A DNA stretch of 10,042 nucleotides from Spirochaetota bacterium (GCA_023406985.1 JAEXTK010000157.1:1-10042), one strand, 5' to 3'; counted from the stretch's first letter, positions 1 to 6,426 are shown. Numbers and translations are program-made. The notes: generated by a model from the letters alone, not told the origin.

Positions 1-582
1 GCCGGGGGCGGCCGCGCCGCCGCGGCGGCGCGGAAAATCGATCTGGACCGGCCCATGGACAAGATCCGCGCCGATCTGAGCTCGTGCGCCGTCGGCGACC
101 GGATCACCCTCTCGGGGCGGCTCATCGTGGGCCGCGACGCTGCGCACCACAAGTGGCACGAGCTGATCCTCGCCGGCGAGCCCCTCCCCGCCTACCTAAC
201 CGAACATCCCATCTACTACGCGGGACCCGCCGACACGCCGGAGGGAAAGACCATCGGCAGCTTCGGACCTACGACGGCCCAGCGCATGGACGCCTACGCG
301 GACGAACTCATGTCGGCCGGGGCTTCCCTCGTGACGCTCGCCAAGGGCAATCGATCGCCGGCGTGGACCGCGGCCTGCAAGAAATACGGGGGCTTCTACC
401 TGGGGACGGTGGGCGGGGCGGCGGCCCTCATCGCGGAGGAGAACATCACGGAGAGCGAGACGATCGACTACCCGGAGCTCGGCATGGAAGCCGTCAGGCT
501 CATCCGGGTAGTCGACCTCATCGCCTTCGTCATCGCCGACGACAAGGGCAATGAACTTTACGCGCGGATAGCCTCGGCGTAG
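1..582 (+). CDS. fumA: Class I (iron-sulfur) fumarate hydratase, C-terminal part, cut by the left edge
   Basis: The product interconverts fumarate and malate in the TCA cycle, in the cytoplasm. The frame is open from base 1. The text KIDLDRPM just before the first in-frame ATG (55) matches the linker into the C-terminal domain of one-chain class I fumarases, so that ATG is probably an internal Met. Family signatures follow in order: RDAAHHK (His codon 145-147, substrate-pocket region), HPIYYAGP, a GPTTAQRMD motif, AKGNRS, KKYGGFYLG and DYPELGMEA. The cluster-binding N-terminal domain lies outside the window. An Ala/Gly-rich run encoded by bases 1-30 precedes the domain. The separate beta subunit of two-chain class I hydratases is an alternative, but the LDRPM linker favours the fused form. 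The 3' end overlaps the convergent sodA by 25 bp, leaving no room for a terminator between them. Confidence 0.9.
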   Translation, partial: AGGGRAAAAARKIDLDRPMDKIRADLSSCAVGDRITLSGRLIVGRDAAHHKWHELILAGEPLPAYLTEHPIYYAGPADTPEGKTIGSFGPTTAQRMDAYADELMSAGASLVTLAKGNRSPAWTAACKKYGGFYLGTVGGAAALIAEENITESETIDYPELGMEAVRLIRVVDLIAFVIADDKGNELYARIASA

Positions 583-1172
583 CGGCGCTCTACTTCCTTC
601 CAGTTGATGACCTTGAAGAAGTTCTCCACGTACTCGGCCCGGCGGTTGCGGTACTTCACGTAGTAGGCGTGCTCCCAGACGTCGAGGCCGAGGATCGGGA
701 CGTCGCCGTCGGAGATGGGGCTGTCCTGGTTCGCGGAGGACGTCACGTCGAGCTTCTTGTCCTTCTTGACGATGAGCCAGGCCCAGCCCGAACCGAAGCG
801 GCCGATGGCGGCCTTGGTCAGCTTGTCCTTGAAGGCATCGAATCCGCCGAGCTCCTTGTCGATGGCCGCGGCGAGGTCCCCGGCGGGCGTCCCGCCGGCA
901 TTGGGTCCCATGATCGTCCAGAACAGCGAATGGTTGAAGTGGCCTCCCCCGTTGTTGCGCACCGGGGCGCGGAGGTTCTCGGGAAGCGACGCGAGGGACG
1001 CGAGGAGCTTCTCCACCGGCCAGGACGCGTACTCGGTGCCGTCCAGGGCCTTTTCCAGGTTCGTGGCGTAGGCGGCGTGGTGCTTGTCGTGGTGGAGGTG
1101 CATGGTCTCTTCGTCGATATAGGGCTCCAGGGCCGCGTAATCGTAGGGAAGGTCGGGAACGGCGAACGACAT
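558..1172 (-). CDS. sodA: Superoxide dismutase, Mn/Fe family, Mn-type signature
   Basis: The 204-residue protein disproportionates superoxide to oxygen and hydrogen peroxide; its length is normal for the family. Metal ligands are visible as His27 (HLHHDKHH), His81 (NHSLFW), Asp164 and His168 (DVWEHAYY). The NNGGGH stretch (73-78) with Gly near the active site, together with Gln149 in QDSP, is the Mn-type pattern rather than the Fe-type one, although metal choice cannot be proven from sequence. There is no signal peptide, so it should be cytoplasmic. The ATG start has AAGGAG at 1179-1184, six bases upstream. It has its own promoter and a candidate operator at 1211-1251, so it is probably not simply the tail of the molybdenum operon. 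A link with the neighbouring fumarase is plausible because class I fumarases lose activity when superoxide attacks their [4Fe-4S] cluster. Confidence 0.97.
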   Translation of the reverse strand: MSFAVPDLPYDYAALEPYIDEETMHLHHDKHHAAYATNLEKALDGTEYASWPVEKLLASLASLPENLRAPVRNNGGGHFNHSLFWTIMGPNAGGTPAGDLAAAIDKELGGFDAFKDKLTKAAIGRFGSGWAWLIVKKDKKLDVTSSANQDSPISDGDVPILGLDVWEHAYYVKYRNRRAEYVENFFKVINWKEVERRYAEAIRA

Positions 1173-1198
1173 ATGGGTCTCCTTCGTTAAGAATCTTG

Positions 1199-1210
1199 CT
1201 CCGAAAGGAG
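1199..1210 (-). other. Small stem-loop in the sodA leader
   Basis: CTCC and GGAG arms (four pairs) close a four-base loop inside the predicted sodA 5' leader. It lies 15 bases upstream of the Shine-Dalgarno sequence. It could protect the mRNA 5' end or be incidental. Read on the + strand the loop is GAAA. Confidence 0.3.
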
Positions 1211-1239
1211 TTTAATATGACCAATATAGTAATATTAAA
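1211..1239. promoter_or_regulatory. Candidate operator: perfect 8-bp inverted repeat over the sodA -10
   Basis: TTTAATAT (1211-1218) and ATATTAAA (1232-1239) are perfect reverse complements separated by 13 bp. The element spans the predicted -10 hexamer and start site of sodA, where a bound repressor would block RNA polymerase. It is a sharp AT-rich island in very GC-rich DNA. AATAT also recurs at 1214, 1223 and 1231. The arms do not clearly match the Fur, MntR or SoxR consensus as I know them, so the regulator is unknown. Confidence 0.5.
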
Positions 1240-1251
1240 TTCGATGGGCAA
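1223..1251 (-). promoter_or_regulatory. Predicted sigma70-type promoter of sodA
   Basis: On the - strand, TTGCCC (1246-1251) and TATATT (1223-1228) are separated by 17 bp, the optimal spacing. The transcription start would be near 1216, giving a leader of about 44 nt before the sodA ATG. Confidence 0.6.
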
Positions 1252-1270
1252 GCGCGGAGGATCCCCGGGC

Positions 1271-1292
1271 CGGCGCGGCATTCGCCGCGGCG
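1271..1292 (-). terminator. GC-rich stem-loop after moeB (weak terminator candidate)
   Basis: CGCGGC (1274-1279) and GCCGCG (1284-1289) pair around a four-base loop, with two more pairs outside one mismatch (1271-1272 with 1291-1292). It lies 13 bases past the moeB stop in the direction of transcription. No U-run follows directly, so it is not a canonical intrinsic terminator. It may pause polymerase, stabilise the operon mRNA 3' end, or be chance in GC-rich DNA. Confidence 0.25.
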
Positions 1293-1304
1293 CTCGGCGC
1301 GCCG

Positions 1305-2396
1305 CTAGCGGACCGCTATCGACGCGCGCCAGCCGCTCATGCCGCCCGCGAGGGAGCGGGCCGCGATACCGGGCGGCACGGTCTTGAGGGCCGCGAGGCT
1401 CCGCGCGCCCCGTTCGCAGACGAGGAGGTAGGTGGTCCCCGCTTCCCATCGCGGCCGGTCGGTCCGCCACGCCGACCACGGATGGTGGATGACCCGGCTC
1501 CCCAGGGCGGCGAGCCGTTCCCATTCCCCCGCGCGTATCTCCTCCGCCTCCCGTACGTCCACGACGACTTGGCGGTCGCGCGGGTCGATCCTTTCCCATT
1601 CCGCCTCCCGAGGGGCGGAGGCCGCGAGCCAGGACCAATCCCCGCGCCGTCGGCCGCAGGAGCAGGCCGGGTCAGGCTTCCACCGAAGCCGCCGGGATTC
1701 CCAGCGGACCGCGTCGAAGATCCAGGTCGAGGGGTGCGGCGGAGGCGCGAGGCGCAGCAGGGTCCGGACGGCCGCGAGGGCCTCCGCGTTCCCCGCGAGG
1801 CTCGCGAGGGCACCCGCCACGCCGACGTCGGCGCAAACGCCCACGCAGCCGTCCTCGGGTTCCGTCCGGTATAGGCATCTCCAGCAGCCGGAGCGGTCCT
1901 CGTGGAAGGGAAAGACCGAGAGGTGGGCCTCCCACTGGTAGAGCGAACCGAGGACGAGGGGCCTTCCCGCCGAGAGGCAGGCGTCGTGGAGGAGGAATTT
2001 CGTCCGGAAATTGTCCGTCCCGTCGATCACGAGGTCCGCGTCCTCCACGAAGGCGCGGACGTTGGATGCGTCGACGCGGTAGGGATGGCCCTCCAGGCGT
2101 ATCCAGGGGTTCGCGCGGGACAGAGCCTCGGCGGCCGCTTCGGTCTTGGGCCGCCCCACGTCCGCCGTAGAGAAGAGGATCTGGCGGCTCAGGTTGGAGG
2201 CTTCCACGCGGTCCGGATCGGCGAAGACGAGACGGCCGACGCCCGAGCGGGCCAGGGCCATGAGCGCGGGGCAGCCGAGCCCGCCGACGCCGACGACGAG
2301 GACGGTGGAACGGGCGAGGATCTCCTGCCCTTCCCGCCCCCAGCCGCTCACCCTCAGTTGCCGGTCGTAGTAGGCGCGTGGCGACAGATCACCCAT
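1305..2396 (-). CDS. moeB: MoeB/ThiF-type adenylyltransferase fused to a rhodanese domain (MoeZ-like)
   Basis: The 363-residue protein probably adenylates the Gly-Gly end of MoaD and then supplies sulfur to make the thiocarboxylate used by molybdopterin synthase. The E1-like domain covers roughly residues 5-250. It has the ATP loop GVGGLG (36-41), Asp60/Asp62, Asn68-Arg71-Gln72, Lys84 and Asp125-Asp128 in DGTDNF. Zinc is probably held by Cys171/Cys174 and Cys245/Cys247; the second pair is spaced C-x-C instead of the usual C-x-x-C. Cys184 and Cys188 are further candidates for sulfur transfer. The C-terminal rhodanese domain (about 270-363) has DVRE and an active loop with Cys327 in CERGARS. 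The chosen ATG places the ATP loop at the usual distance from the N-terminus and overlaps the end of moaE by 43 nt. It is the last gene of the operon. A thiamine or tRNA-thiolation role is possible, but the moaD-moaE context favours Moco. Confidence 0.92.
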   Translation of the reverse strand: MGDLSPRAYYDRQLRVSGWGREGQEILARSTVLVVGVGGLGCPALMALARSGVGRLVFADPDRVEASNLSRQILFSTADVGRPKTEAAAEALSRANPWIRLEGHPYRVDASNVRAFVEDADLVIDGTDNFRTKFLLHDACLSAGRPLVLGSLYQWEAHLSVFPFHEDRSGCWRCLYRTEPEDGCVGVCADVGVAGALASLAGNAEALAAVRTLLRLAPPPHPSTWIFDAVRWESRRLRWKPDPACSCGRRRGDWSWLAASAPREAEWERIDPRDRQVVVDVREAEEIRAGEWERLAALGSRVIHHPWSAWRTDRPRWEAGTTYLLVCERGARSLAALKTVPPGIAARSLAGGMSGWRASIAVR

Positions 2397-2791
2397 TCAC
2401 GGTCCCCTTCGGCGTAATGCTCGCGCTTCCAGATCGGCACGCGGGCCTTGATCGAGTCGATGATCCAGCGGCAGGCCTCGAAGGCCTCGTCCCGGTGGCC
2501 GGTCGCCACCTCCACGACGACGGCCGCGTCGCCGAGGGCGAGCGCTCCGATCCGGTGCACGGCGCGGCACGCCTCCAGGCCGAAGCGGACGGCCGCCTCC
2601 TCCATGATCCGCTCGCCCTCCTTGAGGGCCAAGACCTCGTACGTCGTGTACTCCAGGCCGGTCACTTCCCTCCCCTCGTTCCGGTCGCGGACCCGTCCCC
2701 AGAACGAGACCGCGGCTCCGCAGGAGGGCGGGACGGCCAGCGCGGGGGATTCCTCCAGCGGCCGCGTCGACAGCTGGAACAGGCGTCCCAC
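2354..2791 (-). CDS. moaE: Molybdopterin synthase catalytic (large) subunit
   Basis: With thiocarboxylated MoaD this subunit converts cyclic pyranopterin monophosphate (cPMP) to molybdopterin by adding the two dithiolene sulfurs. The 145-residue length is normal. Family motifs are GRVRDRNEGR (32-41), LEYTTYE (46-52), HRIGAL (79-84), HRDEAFEACRWIID (99-112) and the catalytic-lysine segment KARVPIWKRE with Lys115 and Lys122. Translation starts with GTG, two bases after the moaD stop, so the two subunits are probably made by translational coupling in matched amounts. Its last 14 or so codons overlap the start of moeB. Confidence 0.97.
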   Translation of the reverse strand: MGRLFQLSTRPLEESPALAVPPSCGAAVSFWGRVRDRNEGREVTGLEYTTYEVLALKEGERIMEEAAVRFGLEACRAVHRIGALALGDAAVVVEVATGHRDEAFEACRWIIDSIKARVPIWKREHYAEGDREWVICRHAPTTTGN

Positions 2792-2793
2792 GG

Positions 2794-3033
2794 TCAGCCC
2801 CCCGCGACCGGCGGCATGAACGCCACGGTCTGGCCCGGAACGAGCTTTCCTTCCCAGGGGCAGAATTCGTCGGCCTGGGCGGCCAGGATGAGGCGCGCAT
2901 CGAGCGTGAACGGATGCCGCAGGCCGAGTTCCCGCCAGAGCTCGGCCACGGTCACCGCGGAGCTCTCGACGGTCTCCTCGGACGTTCCCGCCTCTTCGGC
3001 GAGCGCGGCGAAATAACGGACGGTGACGGTCAC
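2794..3033 (-). CDS. moaD: Molybdopterin synthase small subunit (sulfur carrier)
   Basis: This is a ubiquitin-fold sulfur carrier of 79 residues. Its C-terminal Gly78-Gly79 is adenylated and thiocarboxylated, then inserts into the MoaE active site. The beginning (VTVTVRYFAALAEEAG) and the end (PGQTVAFMPPVAGG) are typical of MoaD. The start is the GTG at 3033, whose bases form GTGA with the moeA stop, a classic 4-nt overlap. The same frame stays open far upstream through moeA in another reading frame; that extension is a shadow and is excluded. It is followed two bases later by moaE. Confidence 0.95.
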   Translation of the reverse strand: MTVTVRYFAALAEEAGTSEETVESSAVTVAELWRELGLRHPFTLDARLILAAQADEFCPWEGKLVPGQTVAFMPPVAGG

Positions 3034-4211
3034 CAGACGCCTCCCCACGGATAATATTTCGGCTCGACGCGCGACCGCGCGTCCTCGACTTCTATGAATC
3101 CGGTCGATTCGGAGAGGGACCGGAAATTCCCCGACCCCCGCCAGTCGAGGAGGCCGGTTTCTGCCGACCAGGGCAGGTAGACCGTCATGCCCTCGGGCGG
3201 CGGCTCGAGGGGCGCGACCGGGATACGGCGGACCGGCACCTCCCGGCCCTCGAAGCGGAGCAGCCAGGGGAGGACGAAGCGGCGGAACGAGAACAGGCTC
3301 GAAACGGGATTGCCGGGCAGGCCGAAGACGACGACGCCGGAACCGGAAGCGCCCGCGGGAATGCGGCCGCACCAGAGGGGCTTCCCCGGCCGCTGGGCGA
3401 TCTTGTGGAACAGGGTCTCCGCCCCCAGGTCGGCCATCACTGCCGGCACGAGGTCGAGGAGGCCCGCGGAGACGCCTCCGGTCAGGATCAAGACGTCGAG
3501 CCCCGGCAAGACGGCTTCCAGCGCGCGCCGGATCTCGCTGCGGTCGTCGCCCACGACGAGGTCGTCCCGCGGCGCGAGGCCCCAGGCCCGCGCCTCTCCG
3601 GCGATGGCGACCGCGTTGCTCCCGCGGATTTGCCAGGGTTCGGGCTTCCCGTCCACGGCGACGAGCTCGTCGCCCGTGACCGCGAGGGACCAGACCGGCC
3701 GACGGAGGACGGATACCGCGGCCATGCCCGCGGCGGCCAGGCTGTGGAGATGCGCGGACCGGAGTACCGTGCCGGCGGCGAGGATCGTTTCGCCCTTCCG
3801 GAAGTCCGCGCCCCGCCGGTGGACGTTGCGCCCGCCCTCGATCGGGGATACCGCGTCCAGGAGCGCCGCCCGATCCCCCGCGCGCGTGGTCAGTTCGTAG
3901 GGGACGACGGCATCGCAACCTTCGGGCAGGACGGCCCCCGTGGCTACCTCGACGGCCGTGCCCGCCCCGGCCGACTTCAGGGGCGGCCTTCCGGCCGCCT
4001 GGAAGCCTTGGACCGACCAGGACCGGAGGCCGGCGGACGAATCGACGGCGTACCCGTCCATGGCCACCCGGTCGAAGGGCGGTCCGTCGCGGTCGGCGAT
4101 CAGGGGGACGGCCAGGCAGCGGTTGTTCGCGTGAACTATCGGCACCGTCTCTCGGCCCGATGGGGGAACCAAGCCCGCGAGGATGCGGTCCGCCTCACGC
4201 ACGGAAATCAT
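3030..4211 (-). CDS. moeA: Molybdopterin molybdenumtransferase
   Basis: MoeA inserts molybdenum into adenylylated molybdopterin in the cytoplasm. The 393-residue length is close to the family norm. Motifs in order are PPFDRVAMDGYAV (44-56), ATGAVLPEGCDAVVPYE, VTGDELV (Thr179-Gly180-Asp181-Glu182), LTGGVSAG (243-250), HKIAQRPGKPLWCG and GLPGNPVSS (Asn301). In the TGGVSAG-LLD segment, Leu251 sits where many homologues have an acidic residue, while Asp253 is kept. The ATG is preceded by a strong AGGAGG six bases upstream, inside the end of mobBA, which it overlaps by 17 nt. The usual partner MogA/MoaB, which adenylylates molybdopterin, is not in the window. Confidence 0.96.
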   Translation of the reverse strand: MISVREADRILAGLVPPSGRETVPIVHANNRCLAVPLIADRDGPPFDRVAMDGYAVDSSAGLRSWSVQGFQAAGRPPLKSAGAGTAVEVATGAVLPEGCDAVVPYELTTRAGDRAALLDAVSPIEGGRNVHRRGADFRKGETILAAGTVLRSAHLHSLAAAGMAAVSVLRRPVWSLAVTGDELVAVDGKPEPWQIRGSNAVAIAGEARAWGLAPRDDLVVGDDRSEIRRALEAVLPGLDVLILTGGVSAGLLDLVPAVMADLGAETLFHKIAQRPGKPLWCGRIPAGASGSGVVVFGLPGNPVSSLFSFRRFVLPWLLRFEGREVPVRRIPVAPLEPPPEGMTVYLPWSAETGLLDWRGSGNFRSLSESTGFIEVEDARSRVEPKYYPWGGVW

Positions 4212-5304
4212 GGAGCACCTCCTCGCGCTCTGCGCGTTCGTTCACGTTGTCCAGCTGGTTTCCCTCCACCTCGTCGATCAGTTTCGTCGGGTAGCCTTCC
4301 AAGAGCCTCCGGGGGCAGGAATGCCCGGCGGCCAGCAGCTGGTAGAGCCGCGGCCGCGCCTTGGGCTCGTAGAGGGCGCAGAGGGGCTCGGCGACGCCGT
4401 CCGCATGGCGGAAGGCGGTGGCGAAGCGGAAGGGGTGGCGGTTCGCGAGGAGCGCCGCGAGGCTCTCTCGGCCGAGCCGGGGGAGATCGCAGGCCGCGAC
4501 CAGCCAGGTCGCGTCCGGCCGGGCCTCGAAGGCCGAGAGGATGCCGGAGAGGGGGCCGAGGCCCAGGAAGCGGTCGTGGATCTGGGGCAGGCCCCTTCGG
4601 CCGTCCAGGTCCGCCTGGTCGGGCCGGCAACTCACGAAGACTTCCGCGCAGAACTCGCCGAGCAGGGAATAGACGCGCCGCGCCTCTTCCCCCCGTCCGT
4701 AGTCGAGGGCGGCCTTGTCGCTTCCCATCCGCTCGCTCTTCCCGCCGGTCAATACCAGGCCGAGGACGGGCCGGCCCGCGGTCAACTCATCCCAACGGGC
4801 GCGGATGAAGGCGGCCACCGCGGCCGCGTCGTCGCGGCGGAAATAGGGAACGTCCCAGGGGAGCGGAGGCCGATCGTTCCAGGGCCCCACCGCGGCGAGC
4901 GGAGCCTGCGTCAGGAAGGCGCTTTCGGCGGCGATCTCCCGCTCCTCGTCCAGGACGACGATCTTGGGCACCGGCGTCTGCTTATGGCCCTCCACGAGGG
5001 CGGCGTCCTGGTCCAGGAAGTCGAGGCCCGCGAGCAGGGGATCGAGGGGAGCGCGGCGGATCAGGGCGCGGGACCGGGGGTCGCTGATGAAGACCGCCGC
5101 CGCGCCGGCCGCGGCCAGCGTGTGGGTATCCTTTCCCGGCTTATCCATCTCGAAGCGGTGCGCGTCCCGCTTGATGTAGGCCAGATCCAGGCCCAGCTCC
5201 GCCACCAGTTTGGCGGCCAGGGTAGTCTTCCCCGAGTTCTGGTACCCGACGAGGGCCATCTCGTAGGGATGGAAGACCCATCGCTGTTTCGCCGGACCGC
5301 TCAT
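4195..5304 (-). CDS. mobBA: Fused MobB GTP-binding protein and MobA Mo-cofactor guanylyltransferase
   Basis: The 369-residue chain joins two proteins that are often separate. Residues about 14-175 are MobB-like: the P-loop GYQNSGKT (20-27), KRDAHRFEMDKPGKDT (45-60), the AGA segment and VEGHKQTPVPKI (104-115). Residues about 180-369 are MobA-like: the nucleotide-binding signature LTGGKSERMG (185-194) with Lys197, GPLSGI (250-255) and the metal-site motif CDLP (Asp273). MobA transfers GMP from GTP to Mo-molybdopterin to form MGD; MobB is thought to assist by binding GTP. An MGD-making enzyme is what the nitrate reductase encoded across the divergent promoter would need. It starts one base after the moaA stop and ends inside moeA. 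A sequencing-error fusion is unlikely, because one frame runs through both domains with a plausible linker. Confidence 0.93.
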   Translation of the reverse strand: MSGPAKQRWVFHPYEMALVGYQNSGKTTLAAKLVAELGLDLAYIKRDAHRFEMDKPGKDTHTLAAAGAAAVFISDPRSRALIRRAPLDPLLAGLDFLDQDAALVEGHKQTPVPKIVVLDEEREIAAESAFLTQAPLAAVGPWNDRPPLPWDVPYFRRDDAAAVAAFIRARWDELTAGRPVLGLVLTGGKSERMGSDKAALDYGRGEEARRVYSLLGEFCAEVFVSCRPDQADLDGRRGLPQIHDRFLGLGPLSGILSAFEARPDATWLVAACDLPRLGRESLAALLANRHPFRFATAFRHADGVAEPLCALYEPKARPRLYQLLAAGHSCPRRLLEGYPTKLIDEVEGNQLDNVNERAEREEVLHDFRA

Positions 5305-5305
5305 C

Positions 5306-6301
5306 TCAGCCTCCCATGGAGAACATTTCGACCCGTTCTCCCGCGCCGTCGGTCCGCAGCTCCGAGTACCGGTCGCTGCGTCCCGTCCAGATCTTCGCGA
5401 TGGTCCGCGATAGCTCTTCCGCGGAAGCGCCGGCGCGCAAGGGGCCGCGGAGGTCGTGGCCGAGGGCGGAGAAGAGGCAGGTGAACAGCCGGCCGTCGGC
5501 CCCGAGCCTGACCCGGCTGCAGTCGCCGCAGAACGGCTTGGTCACGGAATTGATGAATCCCACCTCCCCCCGGCCGTCCGCCCAGGCCCAGCGCTCGCTC
5601 GTCTCCCCCGGATGGCTCTTCGGCACGCTCACCAGTTCGCCGAGCGCGCGCAGCCGGCCGAGGACCTCCTCGCCGCTCACGACCCGGTCCCGGCTCCACC
5701 GGTTGATCGTCCCGACGTCCATGAACTCGATGAAGCGCAGGGCGACGCCGGGCCTCCTGAAGAACGAGGCGAGGGGTTCGACCTGATCGTCGTTTTCTCC
5801 CCGCAGCAGGACGGTGTTGAGCTTGACGCGGCCGAAGGTTTCCAGCGTCCGTTCGATGGCGTCCAGGACGGGCTCGAGCCGCTGCCCGTTGCCGGTGATA
5901 CGGGAGAAGGTTTCCGGATCCAGGGCGTCGATGGAGACGGTGACGCGGTCGAGGCCGGCGGCCCGCAAGTCCGGCAGCAGGGGGAGGAGGTGGCGGCCGT
6001 TCGTGATGAGGCCCACCTCCAGGTCGGGATACCGCGTTTTAAGGCCCTGGATCAGCGCGCTCAAGCCGGGCCTGAGCAGCGGCTCGCCGCCGGTGATCTT
6101 GACCTTCTTGAGCCCGAGGGGGCGCACGGCCTCCACCACCCGGAGCATCTCCTCGAAACTCAGGAGCTGATTCCCCGAGAGGAAGGGGTGATCGACGGCG
6201 AACGCCTCCATCGGCATGCAGTAGGTACAGCGGAAATTACAGCTGTTCGACACCGAGATCCGGAGGTCCCTGAGCGGCCTTCCCAGGCGATCATACACCA
6301 T
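5306..6301 (-). CDS. moaA: GTP 3',8-cyclase (radical SAM), first step of Moco synthesis
   Basis: MoaA rearranges GTP to 3',8-cyclo-7,8-dihydro-GTP, which MoaC turns into cPMP. I take the ATG at 6301 (331 residues) because the family begins just before DRLGRPLRDLRIS and AGGA (6308-6311) lies six bases upstream; a TTG at 6316 would add five residues. The radical SAM [4Fe-4S] cluster is bound by Cys21, Cys25 and Cys28 (CNFRCTYC), with GGEP at 71-74. The second cluster uses Cys258, Cys261 and Cys275. The chain ends in Gly330-Gly331, the conserved tail needed for GTP cyclase activity. The protein is oxygen-sensitive, which agrees with the FNR-type control proposed for its promoter. It is the first gene of the operon; moaC is not present in the window. 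Confidence 0.97.
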   Translation of the reverse strand: MVYDRLGRPLRDLRISVSNSCNFRCTYCMPMEAFAVDHPFLSGNQLLSFEEMLRVVEAVRPLGLKKVKITGGEPLLRPGLSALIQGLKTRYPDLEVGLITNGRHLLPLLPDLRAAGLDRVTVSIDALDPETFSRITGNGQRLEPVLDAIERTLETFGRVKLNTVLLRGENDDQVEPLASFFRRPGVALRFIEFMDVGTINRWSRDRVVSGEEVLGRLRALGELVSVPKSHPGETSERWAWADGRGEVGFINSVTKPFCGDCSRVRLGADGRLFTCLFSALGHDLRGPLRAGASAEELSRTIAKIWTGRSDRYSELRTDGAGERVEMFSMGG

Positions 6302-6341
6302 AGTTAATCCTAGCAAATTACTCAGAAATATGCCACACTCA

Positions 6342-6360
6342 GCGGAGGGCGACGCTCCGC
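6342..6360 (-). other. Stem-loop in the moaA leader
   Basis: On the - strand GCGGAG (6355-6360) and CTCCGC (6342-6347) form six pairs around a seven-base loop, inside the predicted 77-nt moaA leader. GCGGA (6356-6360) can instead pair with TCCGC (6376-6380) at the 5' end of the leader, so the two folds exclude each other. It could be an attenuation device or a chance product of GC richness. Confidence 0.3.
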
Positions 6361-6384
6361 CCCCCGCTTCGGCCCGCGGACTCC

Positions 6385-6390
6385 ACTATA
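6385..6390 (-). promoter_or_regulatory. Predicted -10 element of the moa operon promoter
   Basis: TATAGT on the - strand, within the 10-bp palindrome CACTATAGTG (6384-6393). Its first base is 29.5 bp from the centre of the FNR-type box, the spacing of a class II activated promoter. The start site would be near 6378. No good -35 hexamer is present, as expected when an activator replaces it. Confidence 0.6.
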
Positions 6391-6412
6391 GTGCAGTTCG
6401 CGGGGCGCGAAT

Positions 6413-6426
6413 TTGACATAGATCAA
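6413..6426. promoter_or_regulatory. FNR/CRP-family binding site shared by two divergent promoters
   Basis: TTGACATAGATCAA matches the FNR/DNR/FixK consensus TTGAT-N4-ATCAA at nine of ten fixed positions. The centre (6419.5) is 41.5 bp upstream of the predicted start sites of both narK (about 6461) and moaA (about 6378). Oxygen- or NO-responsive regulators of this family control nitrate respiration genes in many bacteria. A CRP site is less likely because the half-site core is TTGA rather than TGTGA. Confidence 0.75.

Noticed and set aside
1217..1387. Small + strand frame starting MTNIVILNSMGK with a good AGGAG six bases upstream of its ATG
   Set aside because: It begins in the sodA promoter/operator island, runs antisense through the end of moeB and becomes Arg/Ser/Gly-rich as expected for a shadow frame. 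The apparent ribosome site is the other strand of the leader hairpin.
196..1638. A 480-residue - strand frame across fumA, sodA and moeB
   Set aside because: It overlaps three recognisable genes and its composition is Arg/Gly/Pro-rich, with no domain signatures.
3034..3918. Long N-terminal extension of the moaD frame (about 295 residues)
   Set aside because: It lies inside moeA on the same strand in another frame and is Arg/Pro/Gly-rich. The GTGA junction gives a normal 79-residue MoaD.
6302..6315. TTG start at 6316 for moaA
   Set aside because: The ATG at 6301 has AGGA at proper spacing and matches the family N-terminus. The five added residues have no support.
6302..6400. Moco riboswitch upstream of moaA
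   Set aside because: The predicted leader is about 77 nt, shorter than the known Moco RNA motif, and I cannot identify its conserved helices. Only simple hairpins are visible.
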